Shown here piece by piece: positions 9,003-20,595 of a stretch of 47,874 nt of DNA. The position numbers and the translations under genes were made by a program. The notes beneath the pieces were generated by a model, which saw nothing but the letters and a program-made list of their open reading frames with translations, did no database searches and had not been told where the DNA came from. Each line of letters begins with the position of its first letter. Position 1 is the first letter of the stretch. The stretch is from positions 1-47,874 of the forward strand of contig NZ_QKMF01000024.1 of NCBI RefSeq assembly GCF_003208435.1, read 5' to 3'. This stretch comes from Pelagimonas varians (lineage in GTDB: Bacteria; Pseudomonadota; Alphaproteobacteria; Rhodobacterales; Rhodobacteraceae).

Positions 9003-10061
9003 TTATTTCGCACGTGGGTCAAAGACTTTGTACAACAAGTCCGAGAAAATATTGAGCAGGATAAAGATCAGCCCGACCACCACAGTCCCGCCCAAAACGG
9101 CGTTCATATCGGCGCTCAACAGCGCTGTGGTGATATAGCTGCCAATACCGGGCCAGCTAAAGATGATCTCGGTCAGGACAGATCCTTCGAGCAAGCCAGC
9201 ATAGCTCAGCGCGATCACGGTGATCAGCTGTACGCGGATGTTCTTGAAGGCGTGTTTCCACACAACATTCCATTCGGACATGCCTTTGACCCGCGCGGTG
9301 GTGATGTATTCAGCGCTGAGTTGTTCCAGCATAAACGAGCGGGTCATGCGGCTGATATAGGCCAGCGAATAGTACCCAAGCAGCGAGGCAGGCAGGATGA
9401 TGTGGCTAAAGGCGTCTTTGAACACCTCCCAATTGCGATCCAGCGCAGCGTCGATCAGGATCATGCCCGTCACAGGCGGCACGACATCCATATAAAAGAT
9501 GCCAACGCGGCCCGGACCGCCGACCCAGCCAAGAATGCCATAAAACACGAGCAGCCCCATCAGGCCCATCCAGAAAATCGGCATGGAATAGCCGACAAGG
9601 GCCAGAACGCGGGCGAACTGATCGATCCACGATCCTTTGTTCACGGCGGCCAAAACGCCCAAGGGCACGCCCAGAACAACACCAAATATGATGCCCAGCG
9701 TTGCCAGTTCCATCGTAGCGGGGAACACACGGGCGATGTCTTCGGACACCGGACGTGCGTTTAGCAAGGAGGTGCCGAAATCGAGGTGCAGCACGTCCCA
9801 AAGATAATACAGAAATTGCACCAACAGCGGCTTGTCCAGCCCAAGCTGCAGGTAAACAGCGTCATAGGTTTCTTGCGACGCGCGTTCACCAACGATGGCA
9901 AGCACGGGGTCGATCGGCATGACGCGGCCGATGATAAAGGTGACGAAGAGCAGCCCCAGCAAAGTTACGGAAATCGACCCAAGCGTCAGCAAAGTGGTCT
10001 TAAGCCATTGCGGAAGAGGCACCCGAGGGTGCCTCTCCTTATTGTCTTCAGCAAGCGCCAT
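9003..10061 (-). CDS. Peptide ABC transporter permease (DppB-like)
   Basis: The 352-residue membrane protein has DppB features. They include the N-terminal helix ending GRVMPIDPV, HLDFGTSLLNARPVSEDI, the EYITTARVKGMSEWNVVWKHAFKN coupling loop and a C-terminal FDPRAK. It begins directly after the stop of the binding-protein gene with no gap. About 40 residues at the N-terminus precede the first helix. It forms the translocation path with the DppC-like protein. Confidence 0.92.
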   Translation of the reverse strand: MALAEDNKERHPRVPLPQWLKTTLLTLGSISVTLLGLLFVTFIIGRVMPIDPVLAIVGERASQETYDAVYLQLGLDKPLLVQFLYYLWDVLHLDFGTSLLNARPVSEDIARVFPATMELATLGIIFGVVLGVPLGVLAAVNKGSWIDQFARVLALVGYSMPIFWMGLMGLLVFYGILGWVGGPGRVGIFYMDVVPPVTGMILIDAALDRNWEVFKDAFSHIILPASLLGYYSLAYISRMTRSFMLEQLSAEYITTARVKGMSEWNVVWKHAFKNIRVQLITVIALSYAGLLEGSVLTEIIFSWPGIGSYITTALLSADMNAVLGGTVVVGLIFILLNIFSDLLYKVFDPRAK

Positions 10062-11657
10062 TTACTTGGTGACCTGCCAATAAGCGGCGGCGGTGACAGC
10101 CTGACCCGTCGAGAAGTTCATGACATTGTCACGCATGGCAGATTGTTCGATCTGCTGGAACATCACCACAAACGGGGATTTTTCGCGGAATTCAGCCTGA
10201 ATTTCCTGATACATCTTCACCCGCATATCGCGATCGCCTTCGGTGACAGCTGCGGCCACTTTGTCGGTCAGACCTTCCGGATCCCAACCTGTCCGCCATG
10301 CCAGCAAGCCGGTCGCATTGGCTGCGTCCGAGTTGTCAGGGTTATAGGCGAATGTACCTGCATTGGTCTGTGGATCAGGATAATCCGGTCCCCACGCGCC
10401 AAGATACACGTCAATATCGCGGGCACGGTAGCGCGCGAGGATCTGCTTGGCTGTACCAACGGTGATGTTCACCTTGATCCCGGCCTGCGCCGCTGCGTTT
10501 TGGAAGGACTGGCCGATTTCCATACGCTCTTGCGCTTCGCGAACACCGATTTCGATTTCTAGCCCTTCAACACCGGCTGCGGCCAGCAGTTCCTTGGCTT
10601 TTTCGATGTCATATGTGAAAGGCGCTTCGTCCGACGCGCCCAAATATGTGGCAGGCAAGAAGTTCTGATGGATCGTATACTGCCCCTTAAGGAAGCTGTC
10701 GCGCATACCTTCGTAGTCAATCAGGTATTTAAAGGCCTGACGAACCTCTGGCTTGGACAGCACGGGGTGCTTCTGGTTCAACGCAAGATACATCAGACGG
10801 CCCTTCAGCTCGTCCACCACTTTGACACCATCAGCGCCTGTGGCACCGGCGATATCTTCGGGGTTCAGGTTGCGGGCGATGTCAATGTCGCCGCGTTCCA
10901 GCAACAGACGTTGCGATGCACTTTCAAGCACGTGCTGCACGATCACCCGTTCCATAGCAGGCGCGCCGCCATAGTAGTCGGGGTTCGAAGTCAGCAGGAC
11001 GCTTTCGTTTGGCTTCCAGCTCGACAAAACATAGGGGCCGGAACCGGCTGAATTGGTTTTCAGCCAAGTGTTGCCCATGTCGCCATCTACTTCGTTGGCC
11101 ATCACAACTTCTTTGTCGACAATACCGCCGATGGTCGAGGTCAAGCAGTTGAGAACAAACGACGTTGCATACTTCTGATCGGTGGTGATGATCAGCTTGT
11201 TGCCGTCGGCTTTGATCGTTTCCATTGCATTGTCAGCAGTGAAACCGAACTGGGTCAGGATGAACGCTGGCGTCTTGTTCAAGATAACCGCACGTTGCAG
11301 CGAGTAAGCCGCATCTTCAGCGCGCACAGGGTTGCCCGAATGGAATTTCACACCTTCGCGCATGGTAAATGTGATGGTTTTGCCGTCCTCGGACACGTCC
11401 CAGCTTTCCGCGAGGTCTGGCTGATAGCCTGCCGCCAGATCATTCGGATCAAGGTTGACCAAACGACCATAAACGTTGCGGCTGATGTCAGACCCGGCGA
11501 ACTCAAAGCTTTCGGCGGGGTCAACGGTTGTCACGTCATCAATACGGTGGGCGATTACCAGCATATTGGCAGGTGTTTCAGCATAGGCAGCCATCGACGT
11601 AACACTGAGTGCCAGCCCCATCGCAGCCCCTGAGAGCAGTTTATTAAATGCGTTCAT
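10062..11657 (-). CDS. Peptide-binding ABC transporter periplasmic protein (DppA/family 5)
   Basis: The 531-residue family-5 solute-binding protein has a signal peptide (MNAFNKLLSGAAMGLALSVT, cleavage after about residue 26, AYA-ET). It also has family motifs such as DPAESFEFAGSDISRNVYGRLV, FTMREGVKFHSGNPVRAEDAAYS and GAWGPDYPDP. The ATG at 11657 follows AGGAGAGG at 7-base spacing, which decides the start over longer in-frame options. It follows the dipeptidase gene by 49 bases and leads the five transporter genes. It likely binds short peptides; the adjacent dipeptidase supports this. Confidence 0.93.
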   Translation of the reverse strand: MNAFNKLLSGAAMGLALSVTSMAAYAETPANMLVIAHRIDDVTTVDPAESFEFAGSDISRNVYGRLVNLDPNDLAAGYQPDLAESWDVSEDGKTITFTMREGVKFHSGNPVRAEDAAYSLQRAVILNKTPAFILTQFGFTADNAMETIKADGNKLIITTDQKYATSFVLNCLTSTIGGIVDKEVVMANEVDGDMGNTWLKTNSAGSGPYVLSSWKPNESVLLTSNPDYYGGAPAMERVIVQHVLESASQRLLLERGDIDIARNLNPEDIAGATGADGVKVVDELKGRLMYLALNQKHPVLSKPEVRQAFKYLIDYEGMRDSFLKGQYTIHQNFLPATYLGASDEAPFTYDIEKAKELLAAAGVEGLEIEIGVREAQERMEIGQSFQNAAAQAGIKVNITVGTAKQILARYRARDIDVYLGAWGPDYPDPQTNAGTFAYNPDNSDAANATGLLAWRTGWDPEGLTDKVAAAVTEGDRDMRVKMYQEIQAEFREKSPFVVMFQQIEQSAMRDNVMNFSTGQAVTAAAYWQVTK

Positions 11658-11706
11658 GTTAGAACCTCTCCTATCGTTTTTCTTTATTTTAATCTGGCAG
11701 TTGGGG

Positions 11707-12828
11707 TTATTGTCCCCATGTCTTTTCCAAAACACGCAGCCAGTTTTCATGGCACAGTTTGGCAATTAGCGTTTCGCCATAGCCATGCTGCGCCATCGCG
11801 CGCCTCAGTTTGGGAAGACTGGCAACCGAGGTCAAATCCTCGGGCACAATCGCCCCGTCGTAATCAGAGCCAAGACCAACGCGGTCTTCGCCCAGATGTT
11901 CAATGAGATAGTCCAGATGCCTCAGCATCTGACTGATAGGAACATCAGCCAACATGCGGCCATCGTCGCGTAAAAATGCAACAGCAAAGTTGAGACCCAC
12001 CATACCATCACTTTCACGAATCGCGGCCAACTGTTTATCGGTCAGATTGCGTGAGTGCGGACAAATGCCATGGGCGTTGGAATGCGTGGCAACCAGCGGT
12101 TTGGTGGAATGGCGCGCCACGTCCCAAAAACCGGCTTCGTTCAGGTGGGACAGATCAAGCATAATTCCCAGTTCGTCACAACGTTTGACCAGACGCAACC
12201 CGTAATCGGTTAGCCCGGGGCCAATGTTTCCGTCGCTGGGATAGCGGAACGGGACACCATGGCCAAAGATGGTCGAGCGGCTCCAAACCGGTCCAAGCGA
12301 CCGCAAGCCCGCCTGATAAAGCACCTCAAGTGTATGGAAATCAGCATCAATTGCCTCGGCACCTTCGATATGAAACACCGCCGCGATCCTGTTGGCCGCC
12401 AGTGTTTCCCGAATATCAGAAGCGGTTCGGCAGACCGTCAACGCGCCGCGCTGCTCCAGATCAAACAAGATCGCCGCCTGCGCCATCACAACCGGAAACG
12501 CATCTTCCCACTCAATCGGATCAGGCAAGGGCAAGTCATAGCTTGGCTTGGCCATTTCCTCGAATTTGAATTCGAGATCCACGGGTGACGGCACATAGAC
12601 AGCAAAGAACCCGCCACCAAATCCGCCTTGGGCCGATTTTTGCGCATCAATCGCACCCGTTCTTCCAGAGACAAATTGATCTGACGCTGTCAAACCCCCA
12701 GCCCGATAGAGCTGCAAAAGAACATCATTGTGTCCATCGAATATCAAAGGATGCGTTTGTTCAGGCAAAATCGGGCCACTCCGTGAGTCTAATTCCAAAA
12801 CCATACGGCAGAAAATCTCATAGACCAT
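11707..12828 (-). CDS. Membrane dipeptidase family (peptidase M19)
   Basis: The 373-residue enzyme of the renal-dipeptidase (M19) family hydrolyses dipeptides with a binuclear zinc site. Visible ligands are His33 and Asp35 (DGHNDVL), Glu155 (HIEGAEAI), His228 (DLSHLNEAG) and His249 (ATHSNAHG). The conserved CPHSRNLTD and GLGSDYDG follow. There is no signal peptide, so it probably acts on imported dipeptides in the cytoplasm. The start could also be the ATG at 12804. It opens the operon with the peptide importer and is divergent from a LysR regulator. Some M19 enzymes prefer L,D- or D-residue dipeptides, which cannot be decided here. Confidence 0.92.
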   Translation of the reverse strand: MVYEIFCRMVLELDSRSGPILPEQTHPLIFDGHNDVLLQLYRAGGLTASDQFVSGRTGAIDAQKSAQGGFGGGFFAVYVPSPVDLEFKFEEMAKPSYDLPLPDPIEWEDAFPVVMAQAAILFDLEQRGALTVCRTASDIRETLAANRIAAVFHIEGAEAIDADFHTLEVLYQAGLRSLGPVWSRSTIFGHGVPFRYPSDGNIGPGLTDYGLRLVKRCDELGIMLDLSHLNEAGFWDVARHSTKPLVATHSNAHGICPHSRNLTDKQLAAIRESDGMVGLNFAVAFLRDDGRMLADVPISQMLRHLDYLIEHLGEDRVGLGSDYDGAIVPEDLTSVASLPKLRRAMAQHGYGETLIAKLCHENWLRVLEKTWGQ

Positions 12829-12830
12829 CG

Positions 12831-12859
12831 GTATCAGTATGATAAAACATCATTGATAC
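12831..12859. promoter_or_regulatory. Candidate LysR-type operator
   Basis: An interrupted inverted repeat GTATCA-N17-TGATAC lies between the divergent dipeptidase and LysR starts. A second nested ATGAT/ATCAT pair lies inside it. The dyad fits LysR-type regulators, which bind T-N11-A-like dyads near their own promoter. It would let the regulator control both itself and the peptide operon. This is sequence-based inference with no experimental support. Confidence 0.55.
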
Positions 12860-12882
12860 ATGACATTTCTGCAAAGGACGCT

Positions 12883-13803
12883 ATGGGAACCCGATCTTGG
12901 CACAGTTTGCCTGAATATCAGGCATTGCGCGCATTGATGGAAAGCGGAACCACCTCAAAGGCGGCGGTTCGGCTTGGCCTGTCGCAATCTGCCATCAGCC
13001 GGTCAATCGCCAGCCTCGAGTCGCGTACCGGCATGATGTTATTTGAACGTGACGGCGGGCGTTTGAAGCCAACATCCGAAGCCGCGCAGTTGAACCGGCG
13101 GCTCGATCCGCTGTTCGAAGCCTTGGACCGCATTGATGGCCCCCCTGCCCCTGCCCAAGAAACCCTTCGGCTGGTTGCCCCACCGACCTATGCGCACCGG
13201 TATCTGGTGCGCCATGTCGCCTCTTTCTTGCATGCAAATCCACATTATTTTGTCAGCCTCGAAGTCGCCTCTTCGGAAGAGGTCATTCGCGGCATCCAGG
13301 AATTGCGATTTGACCTCGGTCTGACAGGTGTCGAGCTGTCGCGCGAGCGGGTGAAACTGATCCCGTTCCGAATCTCCAAAGCAGTGTGCGCCATGCCCAA
13401 ATCCCACCCCTTGGCGCAAAAAGACAGCATTGGGCCAGAGGATTTGCACGACCAGCCCATGATCGCCCTGACACATCGCCACGCGCGGCGGGCCCAATTG
13501 GACAGGGTGTTCACCAATAGCCGCAGCACTCCGCGCATTGTTGCCGAAGCCTCGACTTCGTTTGCAGCTGTGGATTTGGCCAAAGAGGGGCTGGGACTGA
13601 CAGTGGTGAACCCTTTTCCCGTTGTTCAATATCGGTCGGACGATTTGATATTCCGCATCTTCACCCCGACGATCGAATACCGCAGTTATTTCGCCACGCA
13701 GGAAACCCAACACAGCCCCGCCATCGCCCGTGCCTTTATGCGCCATCTGCGGCTACATACTCTTAAGACACCGTTCACGTCGCTTGCCGACCACAGCAAT
13801 TGA
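12883..13803 (+). CDS. LysR-family transcriptional regulator
   Basis: The 306-residue protein has an N-terminal winged helix-turn-helix (TSKAAVRLGLSQSAISRSIASLESRTGMMLFERDGGRLKPT) and a LysR substrate-binding domain from about residue 85. The ATG at 12883 has an AAAGGA site just upstream, so it is preferred over the TTG at 12853. That TTG would also lie inside the candidate operator. Its position, back to back with the dipeptidase and peptide importer, suggests it controls that operon in response to a peptide or amino acid. Confidence 0.92.
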   Translation: MGTRSWHSLPEYQALRALMESGTTSKAAVRLGLSQSAISRSIASLESRTGMMLFERDGGRLKPTSEAAQLNRRLDPLFEALDRIDGPPAPAQETLRLVAPPTYAHRYLVRHVASFLHANPHYFVSLEVASSEEVIRGIQELRFDLGLTGVELSRERVKLIPFRISKAVCAMPKSHPLAQKDSIGPEDLHDQPMIALTHRHARRAQLDRVFTNSRSTPRIVAEASTSFAAVDLAKEGLGLTVVNPFPVVQYRSDDLIFRIFTPTIEYRSYFATQETQHSPAIARAFMRHLRLHTLKTPFTSLADHSN

Positions 13804-13855
13804 CGCAACCTGCGGTCACAGGGCGGGGCCGCATGGATGACAAAGAGGGATCCGT

Positions 13856-14764
13856 CTATTCGGATGGATTGGGCGCAGGGCGCCTTGGTTTCTTCAACGC
13901 CTCGAACCCAATGATAACATCCAAAAGCTCTGTTGTGATCTCGCTTTGCCGCAGGTTGCGCATTTCGGATTTCAGGGCATCCAACCTGTCGTCAACCGAC
14001 TGCTCGGCTTGTTGCATCAAAGCGAGCCGGGCGGCGTTTTCAGTGACCAAGGCCTCAGCTGCGGCGCGGAAAAGACTGGCAAACAGGTGTTTGCGGATTA
14101 GTGCCATAAACAGTTCACCGGGCGGCATCGAAAACGACGGCACACTGCGTGACGCCCAGGGTTTGGCCTGAAGTTCCGCAACCAAGGCCGGATTAAGCGG
14201 CAACAAAGGTGCGATTTTCGGGGCCCAGCCGCCCCCTGAAACCCGCGCGGAATAGGCAAGGGTCACTGCAATTTCATGCTTCGTGTTTTCCGCTCTGATT
14301 TGATCCAACCGTTGCGTCAAAAGGTTCGCCAACCGCCCGATTCCGTCAACAGAAGCCGGGGGCAAAAAGCATGCATCAATAGTCAGCCCCTTGTCGGTTA
14401 GCGCATCTACCATTTGTGCCCCGATACACAAAAGCGTTCCTTGGCCCGCCAAATCGGATTGGATGAACGGGGCGACATGGGCGGCAATCACCTCATTGTA
14501 GTTGCCGCAAAGCCCGTGGTCCGAACCAAAAACGACCACAACCTGCGCCGCTTCTTGAACCAAGCCCGTGTTGACCTTCGCAGACTGCGATAGAAACGCA
14601 TGCATCCCATTGAGCACAGTCTCGTGGTAGGCTTCGATGGCCCGGGCGGCATGCTCGTATGGGGCCGCATTAATGACCGACAGAGTTTTCATCGTGTGAA
14701 CGACGCTCCGGATGCCCTGCATGCTGGTAGTGCGGCGGGCCAGCGCCTCAAGCGATTGCGCCAT
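13856..14764 (-). CDS. atpG: N-ATPase gamma subunit
   Basis: The 302-residue F-type gamma subunit starts [29 protein letters not shown], the conserved N-terminal coiled-coil helix. It ends with the matching C-terminal helix ([20 protein letters not shown]). It forms the central stalk that couples the c-ring to the alpha3beta3 head. The ATG at 14764 is chosen although the frame is open further upstream, because the family always begins near this point. It overlaps atpA by 17 bases and closes the nine-gene operon. Sequence is divergent from ordinary F-ATPase gamma, as in N-ATPases. Confidence 0.92.
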   Translation of the reverse strand: MAQSLEALARRTTSMQGIRSVVHTMKTLSVINAAPYEHAARAIEAYHETVLNGMHAFLSQSAKVNTGLVQEAAQVVVVFGSDHGLCGNYNEVIAAHVAPFIQSDLAGQGTLLCIGAQMVDALTDKGLTIDACFLPPASVDGIGRLANLLTQRLDQIRAENTKHEIAVTLAYSARVSGGGWAPKIAPLLPLNPALVAELQAKPWASRSVPSFSMPPGELFMALIRKHLFASLFRAAAEALVTENAARLALMQQAEQSVDDRLDALKSEMRNLRQSEITTELLDVIIGFEALKKPRRPAPNPSE

Positions 14765-16286
14765 CTTGCCCCCCAAGCGCCTGCCGCGCATCCTTGCCAA
14801 GCATAGCCAGACGGGCACGGTCCGCTTCGTCGAAAGGTGCGTTTTGGGCGATTTGTGCCGCCAAATCCATAAGGTCACGCGCTGCGGCGGATCTGATAGA
14901 CGCCATCAGCGTAAAAACCTGTGCTTCGTCCAGACTGTCAAATTGACCGTCCATCGCGGCGACCAAAACCGCCAGCTGCTCGATTGCGGGAATTGGGTCA
15001 CGTTCAGATTGACGCAAAGAGGCCCTAACGGCAGCGCCTCGGGTCAGCCGTCCCCGCGTTGCATCATCCAGACGCGTTCCAAAACGGGCAAACTCCTCCA
15101 GCTCTTCGAACTGCGATAGGGTGACGCGCAGATTTCCCGCCACCGACCGAAACGCTTTGCTTTGGGCTTTGCCACCTACGCGGCTAACGGATACGCCCAA
15201 ATCAACCGCTGGAAACTGGTTTTTGCGCACCAAACGCGGCGACAGATAGATCTGGCCATCTGTAATAGAAATCAGGTTCGTCGGGATATAGGCTGACAGG
15301 TTTTCGGCCTGCGTTTCAACCACCGGCAGAACGGTAATTGACCCGCCGCCTGCCCCTTCGGTGAATTGTCCGGCCCGTTCCAACAATCGGGCATGGATAT
15401 AAAAGATATCCCCTGGAAAAGCCTCGCGGCCCGGTGGACGGCGCAGCAAAAGCGACAATTCGCGGTACGATCGAGCATGATGGGTCAGATCGTCCAGAAC
15501 AACCAAAACATCGCGGCCCTGCGCTGCGAAATGCTCTGCCATGGTCAGCGCCGCATAGGGCGCGATATAAGATAGGCCAGCCGCATCTTCATCGCCGGCC
15601 GACAGAACGATTGTGCGTTTGCTCATCCCCCCGTCATGAATCGCGCCAATGGCTTTTGCCACGGCATCCCCCCGCTGCCCAATGGCGCAATAGATGCAAA
15701 TGAGATCGGTATTCTTTTGGTTCAAAATTGCATCCACAGCCAGTGACGTCTTGCCGGTTTGCCGATCTCCGATCACCAATTGGCGCTGCCCAAGCCCAAC
15801 CGGCACAGCCGCATCAATCACCTTTATCCCCGTCGCCAAGGGGCGCGAAATTGCGTGTCGATCCAGAATTGGCGGGGCTTCTGCCTCAACCGGATGGGAC
15901 GCGTCGGCCTCAATCCGGCCACCTCCGTCTTGCGAATCCCCCAGCGCGTCGACCACGCGCCCCAACAAAGCCGCGCCAACCTTGGTGCTCACGACTTTGT
16001 GGGTTCGAACAACACTTTCGCCAATGCGCATTTGCTCGGAACGCCCCAAAAGAACCACGCCCAACCGCCCCGGTTCGAGATCCAGAACAATCCCTTGAAC
16101 CCCACACTCAAACTTCAGCAATTCGTCCGCCAAGGCACGCTCTAACCCCGTCACAATGGCAATCCCGTCGGCAACCTCGGCGACCTGCCCTATCTCGCTG
16201 AGCCGGGGACCGGGGGAAGGACATCCGAGCAGAGCGGCAAGCATCCCTTCTGGAGACAGCGCAGTGGACCCAGCGTCATGTGCCAT
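14748..16286 (-). CDS. atpA: N-ATPase alpha subunit
   Basis: The 512-residue alpha subunit has Walker A GDRQTGKT at residues 173-180 and the [10 protein letters not shown] block that supplies the arginine finger. Its N-terminal beta-barrel is shortened and divergent relative to F-ATPases. It forms the non-catalytic sites of the alpha3beta3 head. It overlaps atpF by 11 bases. No separate delta-subunit gene exists in the operon, so the stator contact must be made with the long AtpF. Confidence 0.95.
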   Translation of the reverse strand: MAHDAGSTALSPEGMLAALLGCPSPGPRLSEIGQVAEVADGIAIVTGLERALADELLKFECGVQGIVLDLEPGRLGVVLLGRSEQMRIGESVVRTHKVVSTKVGAALLGRVVDALGDSQDGGGRIEADASHPVEAEAPPILDRHAISRPLATGIKVIDAAVPVGLGQRQLVIGDRQTGKTSLAVDAILNQKNTDLICIYCAIGQRGDAVAKAIGAIHDGGMSKRTIVLSAGDEDAAGLSYIAPYAALTMAEHFAAQGRDVLVVLDDLTHHARSYRELSLLLRRPPGREAFPGDIFYIHARLLERAGQFTEGAGGGSITVLPVVETQAENLSAYIPTNLISITDGQIYLSPRLVRKNQFPAVDLGVSVSRVGGKAQSKAFRSVAGNLRVTLSQFEELEEFARFGTRLDDATRGRLTRGAAVRASLRQSERDPIPAIEQLAVLVAAMDGQFDSLDEAQVFTLMASIRSAAARDLMDLAAQIAQNAPFDEADRARLAMLGKDARQALGGQDGAIA

Positions 16287-17046
16287 TTGACTGCGCTCTC
16301 ATTTCGGGGCCTTTGGCAAGTTGGTCCGCAATCATGGCCTCAAGCCCGTCGATATAAGTGTCAACGGTCCAAGCCACTTGGACCCCGTCCAAACGCAGCA
16401 CCAAACCCGGTGCCTGCAAGGCTTCAGTGTTGAAGCGAACAGAGACCTTGGGGAACTCGGTTTGCAGTTCCGAACGGACAGCGTTTTGTACCGCGTCAGT
16501 CAAGGCCGCGTGGCTGGTTACGACCGCCGTTGCCGTTTGCACAGATGCGTTGTTCAGCTTCGGTGCCAAAGGTTTGATTTTCTGGATCAAGTGCCGGATC
16601 ATTTGCGCCTCTAGCGTCTCATCTGCCAAATCGATCAGCGCCTTGCGCGTCAAAGACAACAGCGCCCCTGCCCCGGCACCGTGCATTTTGGCCGTGTATT
16701 TGCGGGTTTCACCGTCAAGATACGCTTGCCAATTTGCCTGTTCAACAGCCATCTGCGCATGTGCATCCGCCAGCAAAACATCGCGCTGTTGTTCGGCTTT
16801 TTGGCGGATCGTTTCCGTCATTTCCGCCTGCGCAACATGCAAGGCTTGCACCTTGTCGCGATAGGTCTCCTCAATCGCTTCGGCCTTGTCTCTGGCTGTC
16901 ACAGCATCTTGCATCCGATTGGAAATTTCGGCTTCGCGGGCGTCAATTCCACCTAGGATTGGACGGTAGAGAAACCGTTTCAGCAGCCAGACAAGCACCA
17001 GAAAGTTGGCAATTTGGGCCGTAACAGTAATCCAGTCGATTGACAT
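16276..17046 (-). CDS. atpF: N-ATPase b subunit, extended form
   Basis: The 256-residue peripheral-stalk subunit has one N-terminal membrane helix (about residues 8-27), then a long charged coiled coil (about 30-130) and a C-terminal part (about 150-250). Ordinary F-ATPase b is about 160 residues. In N-ATPases AtpF is longer and the delta subunit (atpH) is missing, which is what is seen here. The C-terminal portion probably stands in for delta. It starts 3 bases after the atpE stop. Confidence 0.92.
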   Translation of the reverse strand: MSIDWITVTAQIANFLVLVWLLKRFLYRPILGGIDAREAEISNRMQDAVTARDKAEAIEETYRDKVQALHVAQAEMTETIRQKAEQQRDVLLADAHAQMAVEQANWQAYLDGETRKYTAKMHGAGAGALLSLTRKALIDLADETLEAQMIRHLIQKIKPLAPKLNNASVQTATAVVTSHAALTDAVQNAVRSELQTEFPKVSVRFNTEALQAPGLVLRLDGVQVAWTVDTYIDGLEAMIADQLAKGPEMRAQSNGT

Positions 17047-17049
17047 GTC

Positions 17050-17337
17050 TTAGCCGCCTGTTGCCTGCGCCGCTGCCACCGCAGCATTCCAAAAGGGGTT
17101 CGCAAAGATCAAGATCATCGCAACTACAAAACAATAGATTGCCGTGGATTCAATCATCGCCAGGCTAACAAACAAGGTGCGCGAGATCGCCGGAGACGCA
17201 TCCGGTTGCTGGGCAATCGCACTCAGCGCCGTTGCCGCCGCGCGCCCTTCGCCCAAAGCAGGGCCAATCGCCCCGAATGACACCGTGAGACCCGCAGTAA
17301 AGATCGAGATGGCGGCGATGATGGCAAGATCTGTCAT
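17050..17337 (-). CDS. atpE: N-ATPase c subunit (rotor proteolipid)
   Basis: The 95-residue two-helix proteolipid carries the ion-binding pattern. Helix 1 has GPALGEG with Glu30 in the position of Gln32 of Ilyobacter. Helix 2 has MIESTAIY with Glu63, Ser64, Thr65 and Tyr68, the residues that bind sodium in known sodium-type rings. N-ATPase c subunits typically keep these ligands and have two carboxylates. Coupling could be sodium or protons: a Burkholderia N-ATPase with two carboxylates has been reported as proton-specific. The gene overlaps atpB by 4 bases (ATGA). Confidence 0.94.
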   Translation of the reverse strand: MTDLAIIAAISIFTAGLTVSFGAIGPALGEGRAAATALSAIAQQPDASPAISRTLFVSLAMIESTAIYCFVVAMILIFANPFWNAAVAAAQATGG

Positions 17338-18032
17338 TGTTGGATGTCCTTTTCGGTCGAACTTTGGGGGGAAGGTGCCGTGGCTCCTGCAATGTAGACA
17401 GTGGCCAAAATGGCAAAGATATAGGCTTGGATCATACCAGTCAGCAGTCCAAGAACATCCATCACCACCGGAAAGAAAAACGGCGCAACGGTCAACAAGA
17501 TGGCGGCAATCACCGCACCGCTCATGATGTTACCATAAAGGCGGATCGCCAACGAAATCCCCCGCGAGAATTCTGAGATGATGTTAAAGGGAAGCATGAT
17601 GAACGTGGGTTCAAGATAGGTCTTGAGATACCCGCCCAGCCCGCGGCTGCTCACACCGAACATCGGCACTGCAATCAGGACGCAAATCGCCAAAGCCGTT
17701 GTGGTGGACAGCGAAGACGTCGGGGGCTCAAACCCCGGAACCACCAGCAACAGGTTCGAGACGGCAACAAACAAAAACAGCGTTCCGGCGAAATACAGCA
17801 GATGCCGCGACGGGCCATCGGCAATTTCCTCGATCTGCGCCTGAATGCCCTGCACGATGACTTCGAGCATGGTGCGCCACCGGTTTGGCGGCACGTCCGG
17901 GCGCAGATTGCGGGTGATCACCATCGATGCGGCCACCAATAATGCCATCACCACCCAAGTGAAAACGAGCGTCGCGTTGATTGGCAGTCCCCAGACTTCA
18001 AAAATGATGATCTGATCAGGAGTCAGGTTCAT
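17334..18032 (-). CDS. atpB: N-ATPase a subunit
   Basis: The 232-residue membrane subunit forms the ion half-channels beside the c-ring. The essential stator arginine is Arg164 in SRGISLAIRLYGN, followed by the conserved helix GMIQAYIFAILATVYI. The ATG at 18032 overlaps the atpR stop as ATGA and gives the usual MNLTPDQ start. The open frame further upstream lies inside atpR and is rejected. Confidence 0.94.
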   Translation of the reverse strand: MNLTPDQIIIFEVWGLPINATLVFTWVVMALLVAASMVITRNLRPDVPPNRWRTMLEVIVQGIQAQIEEIADGPSRHLLYFAGTLFLFVAVSNLLLVVPGFEPPTSSLSTTTALAICVLIAVPMFGVSSRGLGGYLKTYLEPTFIMLPFNIISEFSRGISLAIRLYGNIMSGAVIAAILLTVAPFFFPVVMDVLGLLTGMIQAYIFAILATVYIAGATAPSPQSSTEKDIQQ

Positions 18033-18328
18033 AACGCCCCCTTCGGGACAGCCCCGATCCGCGCAACGGTGGTGGCGACAAGGCGCGAGGCAAAAAACGC
18101 AACGGCGTAGCCCAGCGCGGCCCACGGCCCGGCTTGTTCGGCCACAATCCAGCCAACACCGATCAGTGCAAAAATCCGTACGGCTGCGCTAAGCGCCAAA
18201 AACCCAACGGGGTTTGTGCTGCGCAACGCAAAGCGCATCCCGACAGCCAATCCGGCAAAAAACAAGACGCTCATTGCCGTGCCAGCCCCGATACCCAGCA
18301 GGGCTGATGTCCAATCAAAAGGGATCAT
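18029..18328 (-). CDS. atpR: N-ATPase AtpR membrane protein
   Basis: The 99-residue protein has three predicted membrane helices, with arginines inside or at the edges of them (Arg32, Arg36, Arg51, Arg82). AtpR is found only in N-type ATPase operons. Its conserved arginines were proposed to pair with c-ring glutamates during assembly; that is literature inference. The start at 18328 overlaps the atpQ stop (ATGA). The family is poorly annotated in databases and often left hypothetical. Confidence 0.88.
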   Translation of the reverse strand: MIPFDWTSALLGIGAGTAMSVLFFAGLAVGMRFALRSTNPVGFLALSAAVRIFALIGVGWIVAEQAGPWAALGYAVAFFASRLVATTVARIGAVPKGAL

Positions 18329-18623
18329 TTGTCGCCTCCTTCTTTGTTCATCCATGTTGCAGCAATAAATCCGCCGACCACGACACCCCCAAGAATGAGC
18401 GCGATGGTCCAGGAAAACGTTTGCGGTGCATTTCGGTCCAACCAGCGCCCCAGAAACGCGCCACCCACGGTTGGAACAACAATGGACCAGCCAATCATGC
18501 CAAAGGTGCCGATGCCGCGCAGCGGACTTGGCCCCGGATGATCACGTGTTGACTTCATCCGCCTCGCTTGGCGTGCGATGTCCTTGGTGGGTTTGTCTTT
18601 GGCGGGCTTTTCTGGGCCATCGA

Positions 18624-18627
<4 letters not shown>
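18325..18627 (-). CDS. atpQ: N-ATPase AtpQ (AtpI-like) membrane protein
   Basis: The 100-residue protein has a basic N-terminus, then two membrane helices (about residues 40-60 and 72-92) with IGWSIVVPTVGGAFLGRWLD, the AtpI/AtpQ signature. AtpI-type proteins assist c-ring assembly or magnesium/calcium supply. In N-ATPases the Q subunit is encoded between atpC and atpR, as here. Overlaps of 4 bases with both neighbours imply coupled translation. Confidence 0.9.
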
Positions 18628-20443
<1,816 letters not shown>

Positions 20444-20595
20444 TTAAGATCCTTTGTCCAATAGATCAGCGCGGCCTGCGCACCCGCCAAGGTTACCCCC
20501 ACAGGTCACTCATTCGGTTGGATTAAACAAAATGGGGTTGGCGCGATGTGCGCGCTAAATCTGCGAAAACAGATATCACCGGCTCAGTGTGCGCG

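Noticed and set aside
8991-9764. Plus-strand frame of 257 codons opposite the DppB-like gene
   Set aside because: Fully antisense to a well-supported permease; composition rich in His, Gln and Asp is typical of shadow frames.
9786-10562. Long plus-strand frame opposite the peptide-transport genes
   Set aside because: It is antisense to clear dppB/dppA-like genes, spans their junction and has no motif; it is a shadow of GC-rich coding sequence.
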